NCBI RefSeq assembly: GCF_003814835.1
Contig: NZ_RKRG01000002.1
Coordinates: forward strand, 124,001-188,000
Direction of reading: 5' to 3'
Length of the DNA: 64,000 nt
Source of the DNA: Methanobrevibacter gottschalkii DSM 11977
Lineage (GTDB): Archaea; Methanobacteriota; Methanobacteria; Methanobacteriales; Methanobacteriaceae
How positions within the stretch are numbered: the stretch's first letter is position 1; the number at the start of each line of letters is the position of its first letter. Below are positions 9,824-18,607 of this stretch, one piece after another. The notes beneath the pieces are model-generated. The model was not told the origin of the DNA. It made no database searches and worked only from the letters and a program-made list of their open reading frames with translations. Both the position numbers and the translations under genes were made by a program.

Positions 9824-10689
9824 TGAAGACTATTGTTAGATCTCCGGGTTCAGCAACAATAATTAATGCTATTGCAACAGGATTTGGTTCTGCATTTGGT
9901 ATTGATCTGGATATAAAATGTATTGCTAAAACAACGGATAAAGGAATAACTTGTCTCAATGATGTTGGTGCAGATATTGGGTTTATGGAACTTTGTGTTC
10001 AGAGAGTGTTTAACCATTATAATATTGATACTTCAGAATTTGGTATTGATTTAAAAACAGAATCTAATTTACCAATGGCATCAGGATTATCGAGTAGCAG
10101 TGCTTCATCTAATGCTATTGTTAAAGCTGTTTCTTCAGTTATTTCTGAGGAGTTTAATTTAAAACCTCTTGATGATTTGGAATTAATTAATATGGCAATT
10201 GACGCATCACTTGAAGCAGGAGTTACTATAACAGGTTCCTTTGATGATGCTACTGCATCTTATTTTGGTGGTGTTGTAGTAACTAATAATAAGAATAGGG
10301 AGTTTATTATTAGGGAAAAAATGGAAGAGTATCCGGTTTTGGTCTATATGCCGAATTATTATTCAAAATCTGGAGATTCAAATTCGGACAGGATGAAATT
10401 ATTAGCACCATTAGTGGAAACTGCTTTTGAGTTTGCATGTAATAAAGATTATTTTAAAGCACTGAATCTAAATGGATTGTTATATTCTGCAGCTTTAGGA
10501 TTTAATTCATCAATAGCTATTGATGCATTGGAATCAGGAGCAATAGCTTCGGGTTTATCTGGAACAGGATCATCTTTTGTAGCAGTTTCAAATGAAGATA
10601 CAATCGATGATATTATATACTCTTGGGAGAAATATGAAGGTACGGTAATAGAAACAAAAATTGATAACGTAGGTTGTAAGATATTATGA
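9823..10689 (+). CDS. aroK: Archaeal shikimate kinase (GHMP family)
   Basis: This 288-residue GHMP kinase phosphorylates shikimate at the 3-hydroxyl in aromatic amino acid synthesis. The phosphate-binding loop is LPMASGLSSSSASSNA (about residues 83-98), and the C-terminal GHMP motif is GLSGTGSSFVAV. This archaeal enzyme is unrelated to bacterial AroK. GAGGT precedes the ATG. The gene overlaps the glycosyltransferase by one base and the following secreted-protein gene by four bases (ATGA). Chorismate mutase lies 1.5 kb downstream. Confidence 0.9.
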   Translation: MKTIVRSPGSATIINAIATGFGSAFGIDLDIKCIAKTTDKGITCLNDVGADIGFMELCVQRVFNHYNIDTSEFGIDLKTESNLPMASGLSSSSASSNAIVKAVSSVISEEFNLKPLDDLELINMAIDASLEAGVTITGSFDDATASYFGGVVVTNNKNREFIIREKMEEYPVLVYMPNYYSKSGDSNSDRMKLLAPLVETAFEFACNKDYFKALNLNGLLYSAALGFNSSIAIDALESGAIASGLSGTGSSFVAVSNEDTIDDIIYSWEKYEGTVIETKIDNVGCKIL

Positions 10690-11957
10690 AAAAAATATAT
10701 TCGATGCTTTTACTGATTGTTATGCTGTGCAGCTTATCAATAGTTTCAGCCTCTGAGAATCTATCTACTTCAGATAATCCTGTTGTAGTGGATAATGTGG
10801 ATATGTCATCTAAAAATATTGGAAGTATTCCTGATGTTACATCTGCATCAAATGATGTTGTAGTTTCAGAAAATTCTTCGGTTGAATGGAAATCTTATGA
10901 AAATGAGAAGGATGATAATGTATCAGATAATCAATCTAATTCATCAAGTAACTCAACTTCAAATGGTAGTTATAAAGAGGAGTCTGTTGTAAGTAATGTT
11001 GTAACAAAGAATGTTTCATCCAGTTATGGGACTGTTGTGAACTATAATATTAAAGTTCTTGATCAGTTTAAAAAACCAATGGTTGGTAAGACCGTTTCAG
11101 TTACCATTGGTAAAAAGACTGTTGAGAAAATAACTGATAGCGATGGAATGGTTACATTCACACTCAATTGTCAAGCGGGTAAATATGTAATCAAATATAA
11201 AGTTGATAATATAAACGGTTCTAATTCATATATTGTTAAGAATAAGATTTCATTAACTGTCTTAAATTGGAATCTTAAAGGTGATGTTTCTAAAATTAAT
11301 TTAATTAAAAAGAACATGCCTAATAATACTTGGGTTAAAAAAGCTGTTGCAGCAACTAAAAAAGGTATTCCTTTATTAAAATTTAAGGGTGGAAAAGGAA
11401 AGATTGTTTTCATGACTGCTGGTGTTCATGGGAATGAATTATCCTCCCAAGTTGCAGCAATGAAAATGATTAAATATTTGTCTGATAATCCAATTAGTGG
11501 AACTGTTTATATAATGCCGTTTGTGAATGTTAAAGCAATTGCTAAAAAAGTCAGATATACAGATAAAGATTATAATCGTATAGCTTCTAGTTCTGGAACT
11601 ATACCAAATAAAATTGTTAAATTGGTTGTAAAATATAAATGTAATTCTTATGGGGATTTCCACACTACAAAACCTGGTGGAGCTCCTGGGAAAGATATTG
11701 TAATGGGATCTAAGAGTTTAAAATCAAAAAGTGCAGACCTTACTAACTATATTGCTAAAAAATGTAAAGTTAATAAGAGAATATATAGTCATATTGGCCA
11801 AGAATATCCTGGAGCATTGTTTGAAAATGTTAATAAGAAAGGGATTACTTCAGTTATCTGTGAAGTTGCACTTCCACATAATACTGTAACAACAAAAACA
11901 GTCAAAACATCTTTTAACATGATGAAATATCTATTAAAATATAATTCAGTTATATGA
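10686..11957 (+). CDS. Secreted M14/succinylglutamate desuccinylase-like zinc peptidase with Ig-like domain
   Basis: This 423-residue protein starts with a clear signal peptide (MKKIYSMLLLIVMLCSLSIVSA), then a Ser/Asn-rich linker (to about residue 110) and one Ig-like domain (about 112-185, TVSVTIGKKTVEKITDSDG). The C-terminal part resembles the M14/AstE zinc hydrolase fold: GVHGNE gives His248 and Glu251, GDFHTT gives His326, and CEVALP gives Glu393 as a likely general base. The substrate is unknown; pseudomurein peptide is a reasonable guess. It overlaps aroK by ATGA, an odd partner for an exported protein. The peptidase assignment is by motif only. Confidence 0.65.
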   Translation: MKKIYSMLLLIVMLCSLSIVSASENLSTSDNPVVVDNVDMSSKNIGSIPDVTSASNDVVVSENSSVEWKSYENEKDDNVSDNQSNSSSNSTSNGSYKEESVVSNVVTKNVSSSYGTVVNYNIKVLDQFKKPMVGKTVSVTIGKKTVEKITDSDGMVTFTLNCQAGKYVIKYKVDNINGSNSYIVKNKISLTVLNWNLKGDVSKINLIKKNMPNNTWVKKAVAATKKGIPLLKFKGGKGKIVFMTAGVHGNELSSQVAAMKMIKYLSDNPISGTVYIMPFVNVKAIAKKVRYTDKDYNRIASSSGTIPNKIVKLVVKYKCNSYGDFHTTKPGGAPGKDIVMGSKSLKSKSADLTNYIAKKCKVNKRIYSHIGQEYPGALFENVNKKGITSVICEVALPHNTVTTKTVKTSFNMMKYLLKYNSVI

Positions 11958-12159
11958 ATAAATTTTATTCAATTTTCATCATATCTTTTTTATTTTTAAG
12001 TTTTGTTGTTGGTTAATGTAATTTTTTGAATACAAAACTGTTATATTGGAAGTTAATATCTCCATTGATTTATTATAATTAGATTAATTCTAAAATCACT
12101 ATTTATGATGGAATTATTTCTTAAATTCAATACTATAATTTAATGGATTAATCATATAG

Positions 12160-12196
12160 TTTATATACTAGGATAATAATAAATTATATTATTATC
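12160..12196 (+). promoter_or_regulatory. Promoter and palindrome before chorismate mutase
   Basis: TTTATATAC at 12160-12168 is a TATA box. It is followed by GATAATAAT (12172-12180) and its exact inverse ATTATTATC (12188-12196), which covers the expected transcript start. This could be an operator or a leader hairpin. Confidence 0.5.
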
Positions 12197-12220
12197 ATTA
12201 TTATCAGTTTGGTGATTTTT

Positions 12221-12562
12221 TTGAATAGAAGTTATGAGATAAAATCTTTTAAAAATAAAAAAGAAGCTGAAGAACTTCTAAAGAAATCAAGAAAATCTAT
12301 TGATGAAATTGATAATCAATTATTTGATTTAATTTCTCAGAGAACCGCTCTTGCCAAGGATATAGCTAGTTCTAAAGAATATCTGGAAATACCAATTTTT
12401 GATAAATCTAGAGAAAAAGTTATTCATGATAAAATTAGGCGATTGTCTGAAGAAAAAGGTCTTGATGTTGATATTATTAATCAAATAGTGGATATGTTGA
12501 CTATTTTAAATAAAAATGCACAAAAAGAAATTTTAAGGAGGAATGTTGATGGGAAATATTAG
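12221..12562 (+). CDS. Chorismate mutase (AroQ class)
   Basis: This 113-residue all-helical AroQ-type chorismate mutase converts chorismate to prephenate for Phe and Tyr. The motif [26 protein letters not shown] holds the conserved active-site Arg and Lys. The start is taken as TTG 12221, since GGTGA at 12211-12215 is placed correctly for it; an in-frame upstream TTG at 12209 would precede the ribosome site. The gene overlaps rps17e by 14 bases, an arrangement that couples aromatic synthesis to a ribosomal gene. Confidence 0.88.
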   Translation: MNRSYEIKSFKNKKEAEELLKKSRKSIDEIDNQLFDLISQRTALAKDIASSKEYLEIPIFDKSREKVIHDKIRRLSEEKGLDVDIINQIVDMLTILNKNAQKEILRRNVDGKY

Positions 12563-12746
12563 AACTTCATTTGTTAAACGTTTAGCAAAGGAACTTATTG
12601 AAACTCATAAAGGTGTTTTCACTACTGATTTTGAACAAAACAAAAAATTAGTACAAGAATACTCCACTGTAAGTACTAAACATTTAAGAAATAAAATTGC
12701 AGGATATGTAACTAGGCTTATAAGGTTAGAACAAACTAGAGAATAA
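12549..12746 (+). CDS. rps17e: 30S ribosomal protein S17e
   Basis: This 65-residue protein ([20 protein letters not shown], then [12 protein letters not shown] and [12 protein letters not shown]) is the archaeal/eukaryotic S17e of the small subunit. AAGGAGG at 12535-12541 lies inside the chorismate mutase gene and selects ATG 12549 over ATG 12543. A long AT-rich gap with a new promoter follows before lysC. Confidence 0.95.
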   Translation: MGNIRTSFVKRLAKELIETHKGVFTTDFEQNKKLVQEYSTVSTKHLRNKIAGYVTRLIRLEQTRE

Positions 12747-12843
12747 GCTTTTTTTCATATTTTTTATTACTCTTTTTTTATTTAATTATTCTCAATTTTA
12801 AACTTTTTTTAGTGTATTTATTTTTATAAAGTTTATTAATAGG

Positions 12844-12889
12844 GTTATATAAAAATATATACGAATATTTTGTTAGTTTGATTAACAAA
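12844..12889 (+). promoter_or_regulatory. lysC promoter with palindrome at the expected start site
   Basis: TTATATAAAAATA at 12845-12857 is a TATA box. TTTGTTA (12869-12875) and TAACAAA (12883-12889) form a 7-bp inverted repeat where transcription should begin, about 40 bases before the lysC ATG. It is a possible operator. Confidence 0.4.
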
Positions 12890-12923
12890 TTTTCAATGAA
12901 TTTTCAAGAAATGGGTGAACTTA

Positions 12924-14144
12924 ATGGATTTGATAGTAGTAAAATTCGGAGGAACTTCTGTGGGTGATGGTTCCAGGATTAAAAAAGCGGCGCAGTCCGT
13001 AGTAAATGAGTATATGAAAGGCAGTCAGGTAGTAGTTGTAGTTTCAGCTGTCAACAAGACTACTGATGAACTCATTGGATTATCTAATGATGCTATTGGC
13101 ACTGGTTTAACTGACAAGCAAAAGGCGGAAATTATGGCTATGGGTGAATTGACTAGTGCTAGATTATTCTCAGCAACTATTGAATCTTTAGGTGTAAAAT
13201 CTGAGTTTATTGATCCTTATAATAAATTATGGCCAATTATAACAGATTCTAATTCTTTAGAAGCTAAAATAGATTTAAATACTTCTAATAAGAAAACTGA
13301 AGGGATTAAACAACTTGTTAATCAAGGGGTTATTCCTGTTATCTGCGGATTTTTGGGAAAAGGGCCCAGTGGTGAAATCACAACTTTGGGAAGGGGTGGA
13401 AGTGATATAACCGCATTTTTAATGGGGCATTGTTTGGATGCAAATGAAGTTGTTATTGTTACTGATGTAGATGGTGTAATGTCAACTGATCCTAATAAAA
13501 TTGAAGATGCAGAATTGTTGGATACAATTTCTGTTGAAGAATTGAGGGATTTAGCTACTCATGGTGCGCAAGTTTTACATCCGCATGCATTAAAATACAA
13601 AGATCCATTAATAAGTGCAAAAATTATTAATTTCGCTAATGAGGATTTAAGTTCTAAGGGTACTCGTATTGTAGGGCCTTTTGAAGGCGAAATGTTAAAA
13701 TGTGTTACACTTTATAAAGATCCTATTTCACTCATAGCTATTGTTGGAGAAGCCATGCTTAAAAAAGTTGGTTTAATGGCTAAATTAACTACAGCTCTTG
13801 CTGATGATGGTATTAATATTTTTGGTATGTCTGCAGGTCAAAATTCAATTACAGTATTTGTAAACAAAGTTGATTCAAATAAAGCATATCTTTTGTTACA
13901 TCAATTAGTAATCGATACTGATGTTTTAAGTTCTTTATCTCTTGGAAGAGATACTGCAATGATAACTTTTGTTAGTCCGGATATTATTGAAACTCCAGGT
14001 ATTATATCAGATATTACAGAACCACTTAGAAAAAATAACATTAATATTTTAGAAATTACTTCCTCACAAACTGCTGTCGTACTGTTTGTTGATTGGGAAG
14101 ATGGTGAAAAAGCACATAAATTAATTACAGAGGTTTTAGAATGA
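12924..14144 (+). CDS. lysC: Aspartate kinase
   Basis: This 406-residue enzyme phosphorylates aspartate, the first step to lysine, threonine and methionine. The N-terminal kinase domain starts with [14 protein letters not shown] and contains TLGRGGSD. Two C-terminal ACT domains (from about residue 265) suggest feedback control by an amino acid. GGGTGA lies six bases before ATG 12924; a GTG three codons upstream would overlap that site. It is the first gene of lysC-dapA-dapB-asd and overlaps dapA by ATGA. Confidence 0.95.
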   Translation: MDLIVVKFGGTSVGDGSRIKKAAQSVVNEYMKGSQVVVVVSAVNKTTDELIGLSNDAIGTGLTDKQKAEIMAMGELTSARLFSATIESLGVKSEFIDPYNKLWPIITDSNSLEAKIDLNTSNKKTEGIKQLVNQGVIPVICGFLGKGPSGEITTLGRGGSDITAFLMGHCLDANEVVIVTDVDGVMSTDPNKIEDAELLDTISVEELRDLATHGAQVLHPHALKYKDPLISAKIINFANEDLSSKGTRIVGPFEGEMLKCVTLYKDPISLIAIVGEAMLKKVGLMAKLTTALADDGINIFGMSAGQNSITVFVNKVDSNKAYLLLHQLVIDTDVLSSLSLGRDTAMITFVSPDIIETPGIISDITEPLRKNNINILEITSSQTAVVLFVDWEDGEKAHKLITEVLE

Positions 14145-15034
14145 ATTTTGAAGGAACATATGTTGCTATGGTCACTCCATTTACAAAAGATGGAACTTTT
14201 GATGAAGAAGGTTTCAGGTCAAATATAAATTATTTAATTGATCAAGGTGTAAATGGTTTAGTTGGTGCAGGAACTACTGGTGAATCAGCTACTATGACTC
14301 ATGAAGAACATCATAAAGTCATTGAAGTTTTAGTAGATGAAGTTGATGGTAAGGTTGATACAATAGCCGGAACTGGCAGTAACTCTACATCAGAGGCATT
14401 GTCTCTCACTAAATTTGCTTGTGATGCTGGTGTTGATGCAGCTTTATTAATCACTCCATACTACAATAAACCACAACAGCATGCTTTAGTAAAACATTAT
14501 GGCACTATTGCAGAAGCTTGTGATCTTCCAATTATTGCTTATAATGTGCCATCACGTACTGGATGTGATATTGAAGTCGAGACTGCTGTTGAATTGGCTA
14601 AAATTGATGGTGTGGATGCTATTAAAGAAGCTAGTGGTAGTGTTGACAAAGTGTCTGATATTTATAGGGCACTTGCTAATGAAGATTTGGAATCTGAGTT
14701 TAATATTCTCTCCGGTGAAGATTCCTTAACTTTGCCTATTATGTCTGTTGGAGGCACTGGAGTAATTAGTGCATCTGCAAATATTGATGCAAAAAGAATG
14801 GTTTTGATGGTTGATAGTATTTTGAATGATGATTATACAAGAGCATTGGAACTTCATTATGAAATGTTGGAATTAATAAGGGCTATTTTTGTTGAAAGTA
14901 ATCCTGTACCTGTTAAAACTGCAATGAATTTAATGGGACTTCCTTCAGGTCCTTTAAGAGAACCATTATGTGAAATGAAAGATGAAAACTTAGAAATTCT
15001 TAAAATAGCATTAAAAAATTCTAATTTAATTTAA
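14141..15034 (+). CDS. dapA: 4-hydroxy-tetrahydrodipicolinate synthase
   Basis: This 297-residue TIM-barrel aldolase condenses pyruvate with aspartate semialdehyde. [11 protein letters not shown] is the signature near residue 43, YYNKP holds the catalytic Tyr, and AIKEASG holds the Schiff-base Lys (about 162). It overlaps lysC by four bases and is followed by dapB after 12 bases, so it is a middle gene of the operon. Confidence 0.96.
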   Translation: MNFEGTYVAMVTPFTKDGTFDEEGFRSNINYLIDQGVNGLVGAGTTGESATMTHEEHHKVIEVLVDEVDGKVDTIAGTGSNSTSEALSLTKFACDAGVDAALLITPYYNKPQQHALVKHYGTIAEACDLPIIAYNVPSRTGCDIEVETAVELAKIDGVDAIKEASGSVDKVSDIYRALANEDLESEFNILSGEDSLTLPIMSVGGTGVISASANIDAKRMVLMVDSILNDDYTRALELHYEMLELIRAIFVESNPVPVKTAMNLMGLPSGPLREPLCEMKDENLEILKIALKNSNLI

Positions 15035-15046
15035 GTTGGTAATATT

Positions 15047-15868
15047 ATGATTAAAGTAGCAGTAACTGGAGCTGCTGGAAGAATGGGCTCCGGTATTATT
15101 AAAAAGATTACGGAACAAGATGATATGGAAGTAGTTGCAGCTATTGAAATGCCAAATACTCCTCTTGCAGGTAAAGATGCAGGTCTTCAAGCAGGTATTG
15201 GGGAAATTGGTGTTGGAATTGTTGGTTCTGAAAGACTAGAAGAAACATTAAAATCATCTGGTGCGGAAGTATTAGTTGATTTTACTATTGCTCCTGCAGC
15301 TGTGGAAACTATTAAAACAGCTACTTCATGTGGAGTTAATGTAGTTGTTGGCACTACTGGTTTTACAGATGATCAAATGGCTTTGAATATTAAAAATGTT
15401 GAAGATAACAAAGTTGGGGCTGTTATTTCATCAAATATGGCTATTGGTGTTAATGTATTTTTCAACACATTAAAAAAATTAGCTCCACTTTTATATGATT
15501 TTGACATTGAAATTATTGAAGCTCATCACAATCAGAAAAAAGATGCACCATCTGGAACTGCTATGACTGCATTTGAAGTAATAACTGATGCATTAAATAG
15601 AAATCCTGAAGAAGTTGGAGTATTTGGAAGAAAAGGTTTAGTTGGAAAAAGAACTCCTGAAGAAATTGGTGTTCATGCCATCCGTGGTGGGGATATTGTT
15701 GGAGACCACACTGTAATGTTTGTTGGTGAAGGTGAAAGATTTGAAGTTAAACATCAGGCTCATACTAGGGAAGTATTTATTGCGGGTGTAATCAGAGCTG
15801 TAAGATATGTGCCTACTGCACAAAAAGGTGTTGTAAGTAGTATGAATGATGTTTTAGGTTTAGAATAG
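15047..15868 (+). CDS. dapB: 4-hydroxy-tetrahydrodipicolinate reductase
   Basis: This 273-residue reductase starts with the NAD(P)-binding motif VTGAAGRMGSGI and contains EAHHNQKKDAPSGTA, the substrate-binding and catalytic His/Lys segment. The C-terminal RGGDIVGDHTVMF block is also typical. It performs the second committed step toward diaminopimelate and lysine. It lies in the operon between dapA and asd. Confidence 0.96.
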   Translation: MIKVAVTGAAGRMGSGIIKKITEQDDMEVVAAIEMPNTPLAGKDAGLQAGIGEIGVGIVGSERLEETLKSSGAEVLVDFTIAPAAVETIKTATSCGVNVVVGTTGFTDDQMALNIKNVEDNKVGAVISSNMAIGVNVFFNTLKKLAPLLYDFDIEIIEAHHNQKKDAPSGTAMTAFEVITDALNRNPEEVGVFGRKGLVGKRTPEEIGVHAIRGGDIVGDHTVMFVGEGERFEVKHQAHTREVFIAGVIRAVRYVPTAQKGVVSSMNDVLGLE

Positions 15869-15877
15869 GTGAATAAT

Positions 15878-16927
15878 ATGGTAAAAGTAGGGGTACTTGG
15901 TGCAACTGGAATGGTTGGTCAAAGATTTATCCAATTACTTGAAAATCACCCAGATTTTGAGGTCACTGCATTAGCAGCATCTTCCCGTTCGGCAGGTAAA
16001 AGATATGAGGATGCTACTACTTGGTATTTGGATAGTGAAATGCCAAATTCTGTAAAAGATATTATTGTCTGTGAAACTAATCTTGAAGATATGGATAATG
16101 ATATAGATATTATATTTTCATCTCTTCCTACTGAATTTGCATCAAAAGTTGAAAAAAAATTCGCTAAAGATTATGTTGTTGCAAGCAATGCTAGTGCACA
16201 TAGAATGAAAAAAAATATTCCATTAGTAATTCCGGAGGTTAATCCTGAATATTTGGACATGATTGATGCTCAGCAAAAGGAAAATAATTGGGATGGTTTT
16301 ATTGTAACTAATCCGAATTGTTCTACTATTGCATTAACTTTAACATTAAAACCTATTGTGGATAATTTTAATGTAAATTCTATTAGGGTATCAACCATGC
16401 AAGCAGTATCTGGTGCAGGTTATAATGGAGTTCCGTCAATGGCTATTGTTGATAATCTTGTTCCTTACATTGGTAATGAAGAAGAAAAAATGGAAAGTGA
16501 AACTCTACATCTGTTAGGTTCTTATGATGGAAATGTTGTAACTAATGCGGATTTCAGGTTGAGTGCATCTTGTCATAGAGTGCCTGTTATTGATGGTCAT
16601 ACTGAAGCAGTATTTGTTGAGTTGGATGATGAGTTTGATATTGGTGATGTTAAAAATAAAATGGCAAACTTTAAAGCATTGCCGCAAAAATTAAATCTGT
16701 TCTCAGCTCCTGAAAATCCTGTCATTGTCAAAGAAGAAAATGACAGACCACAACCTCGCATGGATAGAAATGCAGGTAATGGTATGGCTGTTACTGTGGG
16801 TAGGATGAGAAAAGATAAAATATTCGAAAATAGCTTTAAATATGTTCTTGTTGGGCATAATACTATTCGTGGTGCTGCTGGAGCATCTATTTTAAATGCT
16901 GAATTGATTAATGATAAAATACTATAA
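15878..16927 (+). CDS. asd: Aspartate-semialdehyde dehydrogenase (archaeal type)
   Basis: This 349-residue enzyme reduces aspartyl phosphate to the semialdehyde. LGATGMVGQRF is the NADP-binding motif and NPNCSTIAL holds catalytic Cys148; the SCHRVPVIDGHTE block follows. AGGTGA overlaps the dapB stop and sits six bases before ATG 15878. As the last gene of the operon it supplies the substrate for DapA, which makes the cluster a self-contained feeder for lysine and threonine synthesis. Confidence 0.95.
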   Translation: MVKVGVLGATGMVGQRFIQLLENHPDFEVTALAASSRSAGKRYEDATTWYLDSEMPNSVKDIIVCETNLEDMDNDIDIIFSSLPTEFASKVEKKFAKDYVVASNASAHRMKKNIPLVIPEVNPEYLDMIDAQQKENNWDGFIVTNPNCSTIALTLTLKPIVDNFNVNSIRVSTMQAVSGAGYNGVPSMAIVDNLVPYIGNEEEKMESETLHLLGSYDGNVVTNADFRLSASCHRVPVIDGHTEAVFVELDDEFDIGDVKNKMANFKALPQKLNLFSAPENPVIVKEENDRPQPRMDRNAGNGMAVTVGRMRKDKIFENSFKYVLVGHNTIRGAAGASILNAELINDKIL

Positions 16928-17157
16928 TTTAATCAAATTTTTTCATCTATTTTTTTTTAAATTTTCTATTTTTTCCTTACGTTTTCTTATAAGTTCTATT
17001 TTTATTTTTAAGTTAATTTAAGGGTTTAATTTAAATAGTATAAAATTAATATTTTATATCAAGGAATTATATTGTACAATATATCGAAATTTTCAAATTC
17101 ATAAAGGGTTAGTAATTTGAAATTGATATTGGGATAAAATTTAAACTAAGGGATAAA

Positions 17158-18315
17158 ATGGAATTAGGAATGGATGTTGAAAAAGATACTTTACAATCTT
17201 TAATTCGATCTTGCTTATTAGAGCTTAATAAATTAAAATATGATTTAACTGAGCTTGAAGTGGAAAGGGCTAATGATAACACTCCACAAAGGATTAAGGA
17301 GCTAGAGAAAGATATTGTTGATAAAGAAAAAGAAGTATCTGTCATTAAATTTAAAGCAGAAGATGAAATTAATCTTTTGAAAAAACAGCTCGGTGAAAAA
17401 GATATTTTAATTAAAAATCAAGAAGATAGAATTTATGAATTGGATTATGTCAACAATTCTCTTGATGAAATTAAAGAATATTTTGCTGAACAGTTAAGGG
17501 ACTACAAGAAAAAAGAATTGGCTGATGTAAATGAAAGATTAACTGATTCTTTTAAAAGTATTGCTGAGAAGGAAGCTACTATTAACACTCTTTCAAGAAC
17601 TATTGATGATTATAAGATTAAGGTTATTAAGCTTGAAAATAATGTTGAATCTCAGGCTCAAATTTTAGAACTTGAAAAACAATTAGAACTTAAAGAGAAT
17701 GAAATTCGTATAAAAGATAGTGAAATTAATAAAATGGATGGTGAGTTGGATAATTTAAAACAACAGACCATTCCTAAAGATGAATATGTTAATCTTCAAT
17801 CTAAATTCAAATCTGAAATTACTGCAATGGATGCTGAAATAACTAATTTAAAACAAGAAACTATCCCTAAAAAAGATTATGAGCATCTTCAATCTAAATT
17901 TGATTCAGAAATTAAAAATTTAGATAATCAGATTAATAGCTTAAAAGAAAACACTATTCCTAAAGATGAATATGTTTCTCTTCAAACAAGATTTGAAAAT
18001 GAATTATCTGCTCGTAATAGTGAATTAGAATACTTAAAAGAAAGATCTATTCCTAAAGAAGATTATTTAACTCTTAAAACTCAATTACAAAATGAAATAA
18101 GTTCTAGGGAGAATGAGCTTAGATTTTTAAAAGAGCAGACTGTCCCTCGTGAAGATTATCTCAAGCTTCAAAATGAGTTAACAAAAAAAGATGGTAAAAT
18201 TAAAAGATTGGAAGAAATTAATGCATTCTTCAACGAACTTCAAGAAGAGCAAGAGGCTTATGAAACTCAAGAAACAACTCCTCCTTTCAGATTAGAGAAG
18301 AAACAAGGTAGATAA
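17158..18315 (+). CDS. Coiled-coil protein with 31-residue repeats
   Basis: This 385-residue, highly charged protein is coiled-coil almost throughout, with no signal peptide or membrane segment. From residue 204 it carries four full 31-residue repeats and part of a fifth, each beginning (T/S)(I/V)P(K/R)(D/E/K)(D/E)Y and containing LQ(S/T)(K/R)F. In DNA these are 93-base units at 17767, 17860, 17953, 18046 and 18139. I do not recognise a family. AGGGAT precedes the ATG and a perfect hairpin terminator overlaps the stop. A structural or scaffold role is possible but unproven. Confidence 0.8.
   Translation: MELGMDVEKDTLQSLIRSCLLELNKLKYDLTELEVERANDNTPQRIKELEKDIVDKEKEVSVIKFKAEDEINLLKKQLGEKDILIKNQEDRIYELDYVNNSLDEIKEYFAEQLRDYKKKELADVNERLTDSFKSIAEKEATINTLSRTIDDYKIKVIKLENNVESQAQILELEKQLELKENEIRIKDSEINKMDGELDNLKQQTIPKDEYVNLQSKFKSEITAMDAEITNLKQETIPKKDYEHLQSKFDSEIKNLDNQINSLKENTIPKDEYVSLQTRFENELSARNSELEYLKERSIPKEDYLTLKTQLQNEISSRENELRFLKEQTVPREDYLKLQNELTKKDGKIKRLEEINAFFNELQEEQEAYETQETTPPFRLEKKQGR
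17767..18219 (+). repeat. 93-bp in-frame repeat array (about 4.9 units)
   Basis: Units start at 17767, 17860, 17953, 18046 and 18139, exactly 93 bases apart. Each encodes a proline-led 31-residue coiled-coil segment. The units differ considerably at base level, so the array is old or under selection for protein pattern rather than recently duplicated. Confidence 0.85.
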
Positions 18316-18340
18316 TTCTACCTCTTTTAACTTTTTTATA
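18306..18340 (+). terminator. Terminator of the coiled-coil gene
   Basis: AGGTAGA (18306-18312) pairs with TCTACCT (18317-18323) around a four-base loop that holds part of the stop codon. A T-rich tract follows. Confidence 0.75.
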
Positions 18341-18484
18341 TAATTCATGTCATAATTCCTTTAGTTGTATTTCCCATATTGCATTTTAAATAGAAATGAT
18401 TTTTTATTAATAATTTATCATATTTATCTAGTTTTAATGGTTTTCGTCTTTTTCTTACTTTAATTTATTTTATACCATAAAGTA

Positions 18485-18565
18485 TTTATATAACCTTAAA
18501 CTCATTAATTATGTAGAAAGGTTTAATCAACACTATAACTTATTTTCTCATGTTGATTTTTAAAC
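18485..18565 (+). promoter_or_regulatory. Thermosome promoter and leader hairpin
   Basis: TTTATATAA at 18485-18493 is the TATA box. In the leader, GTTTAATCAACA (18521-18532) can pair with TGTTGAT (18551-18557) plus TAAAC (18561-18565), a 12-bp stem with a three-base bulge. The ribosome site (AAGGTGA, about 18595-18601) lies outside the hairpin. Confidence 0.5.
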
Positions 18566-18607
18566 TAATCTAAATTATTTTATTAAAAAATTAAAAGGTG
18601 ATTATTA

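Noticed and set aside
17767-18219. The 93-base periodicity as a CRISPR array
   Set aside because: The units are in-frame protein repeats without near-identical repeats or variable spacers.
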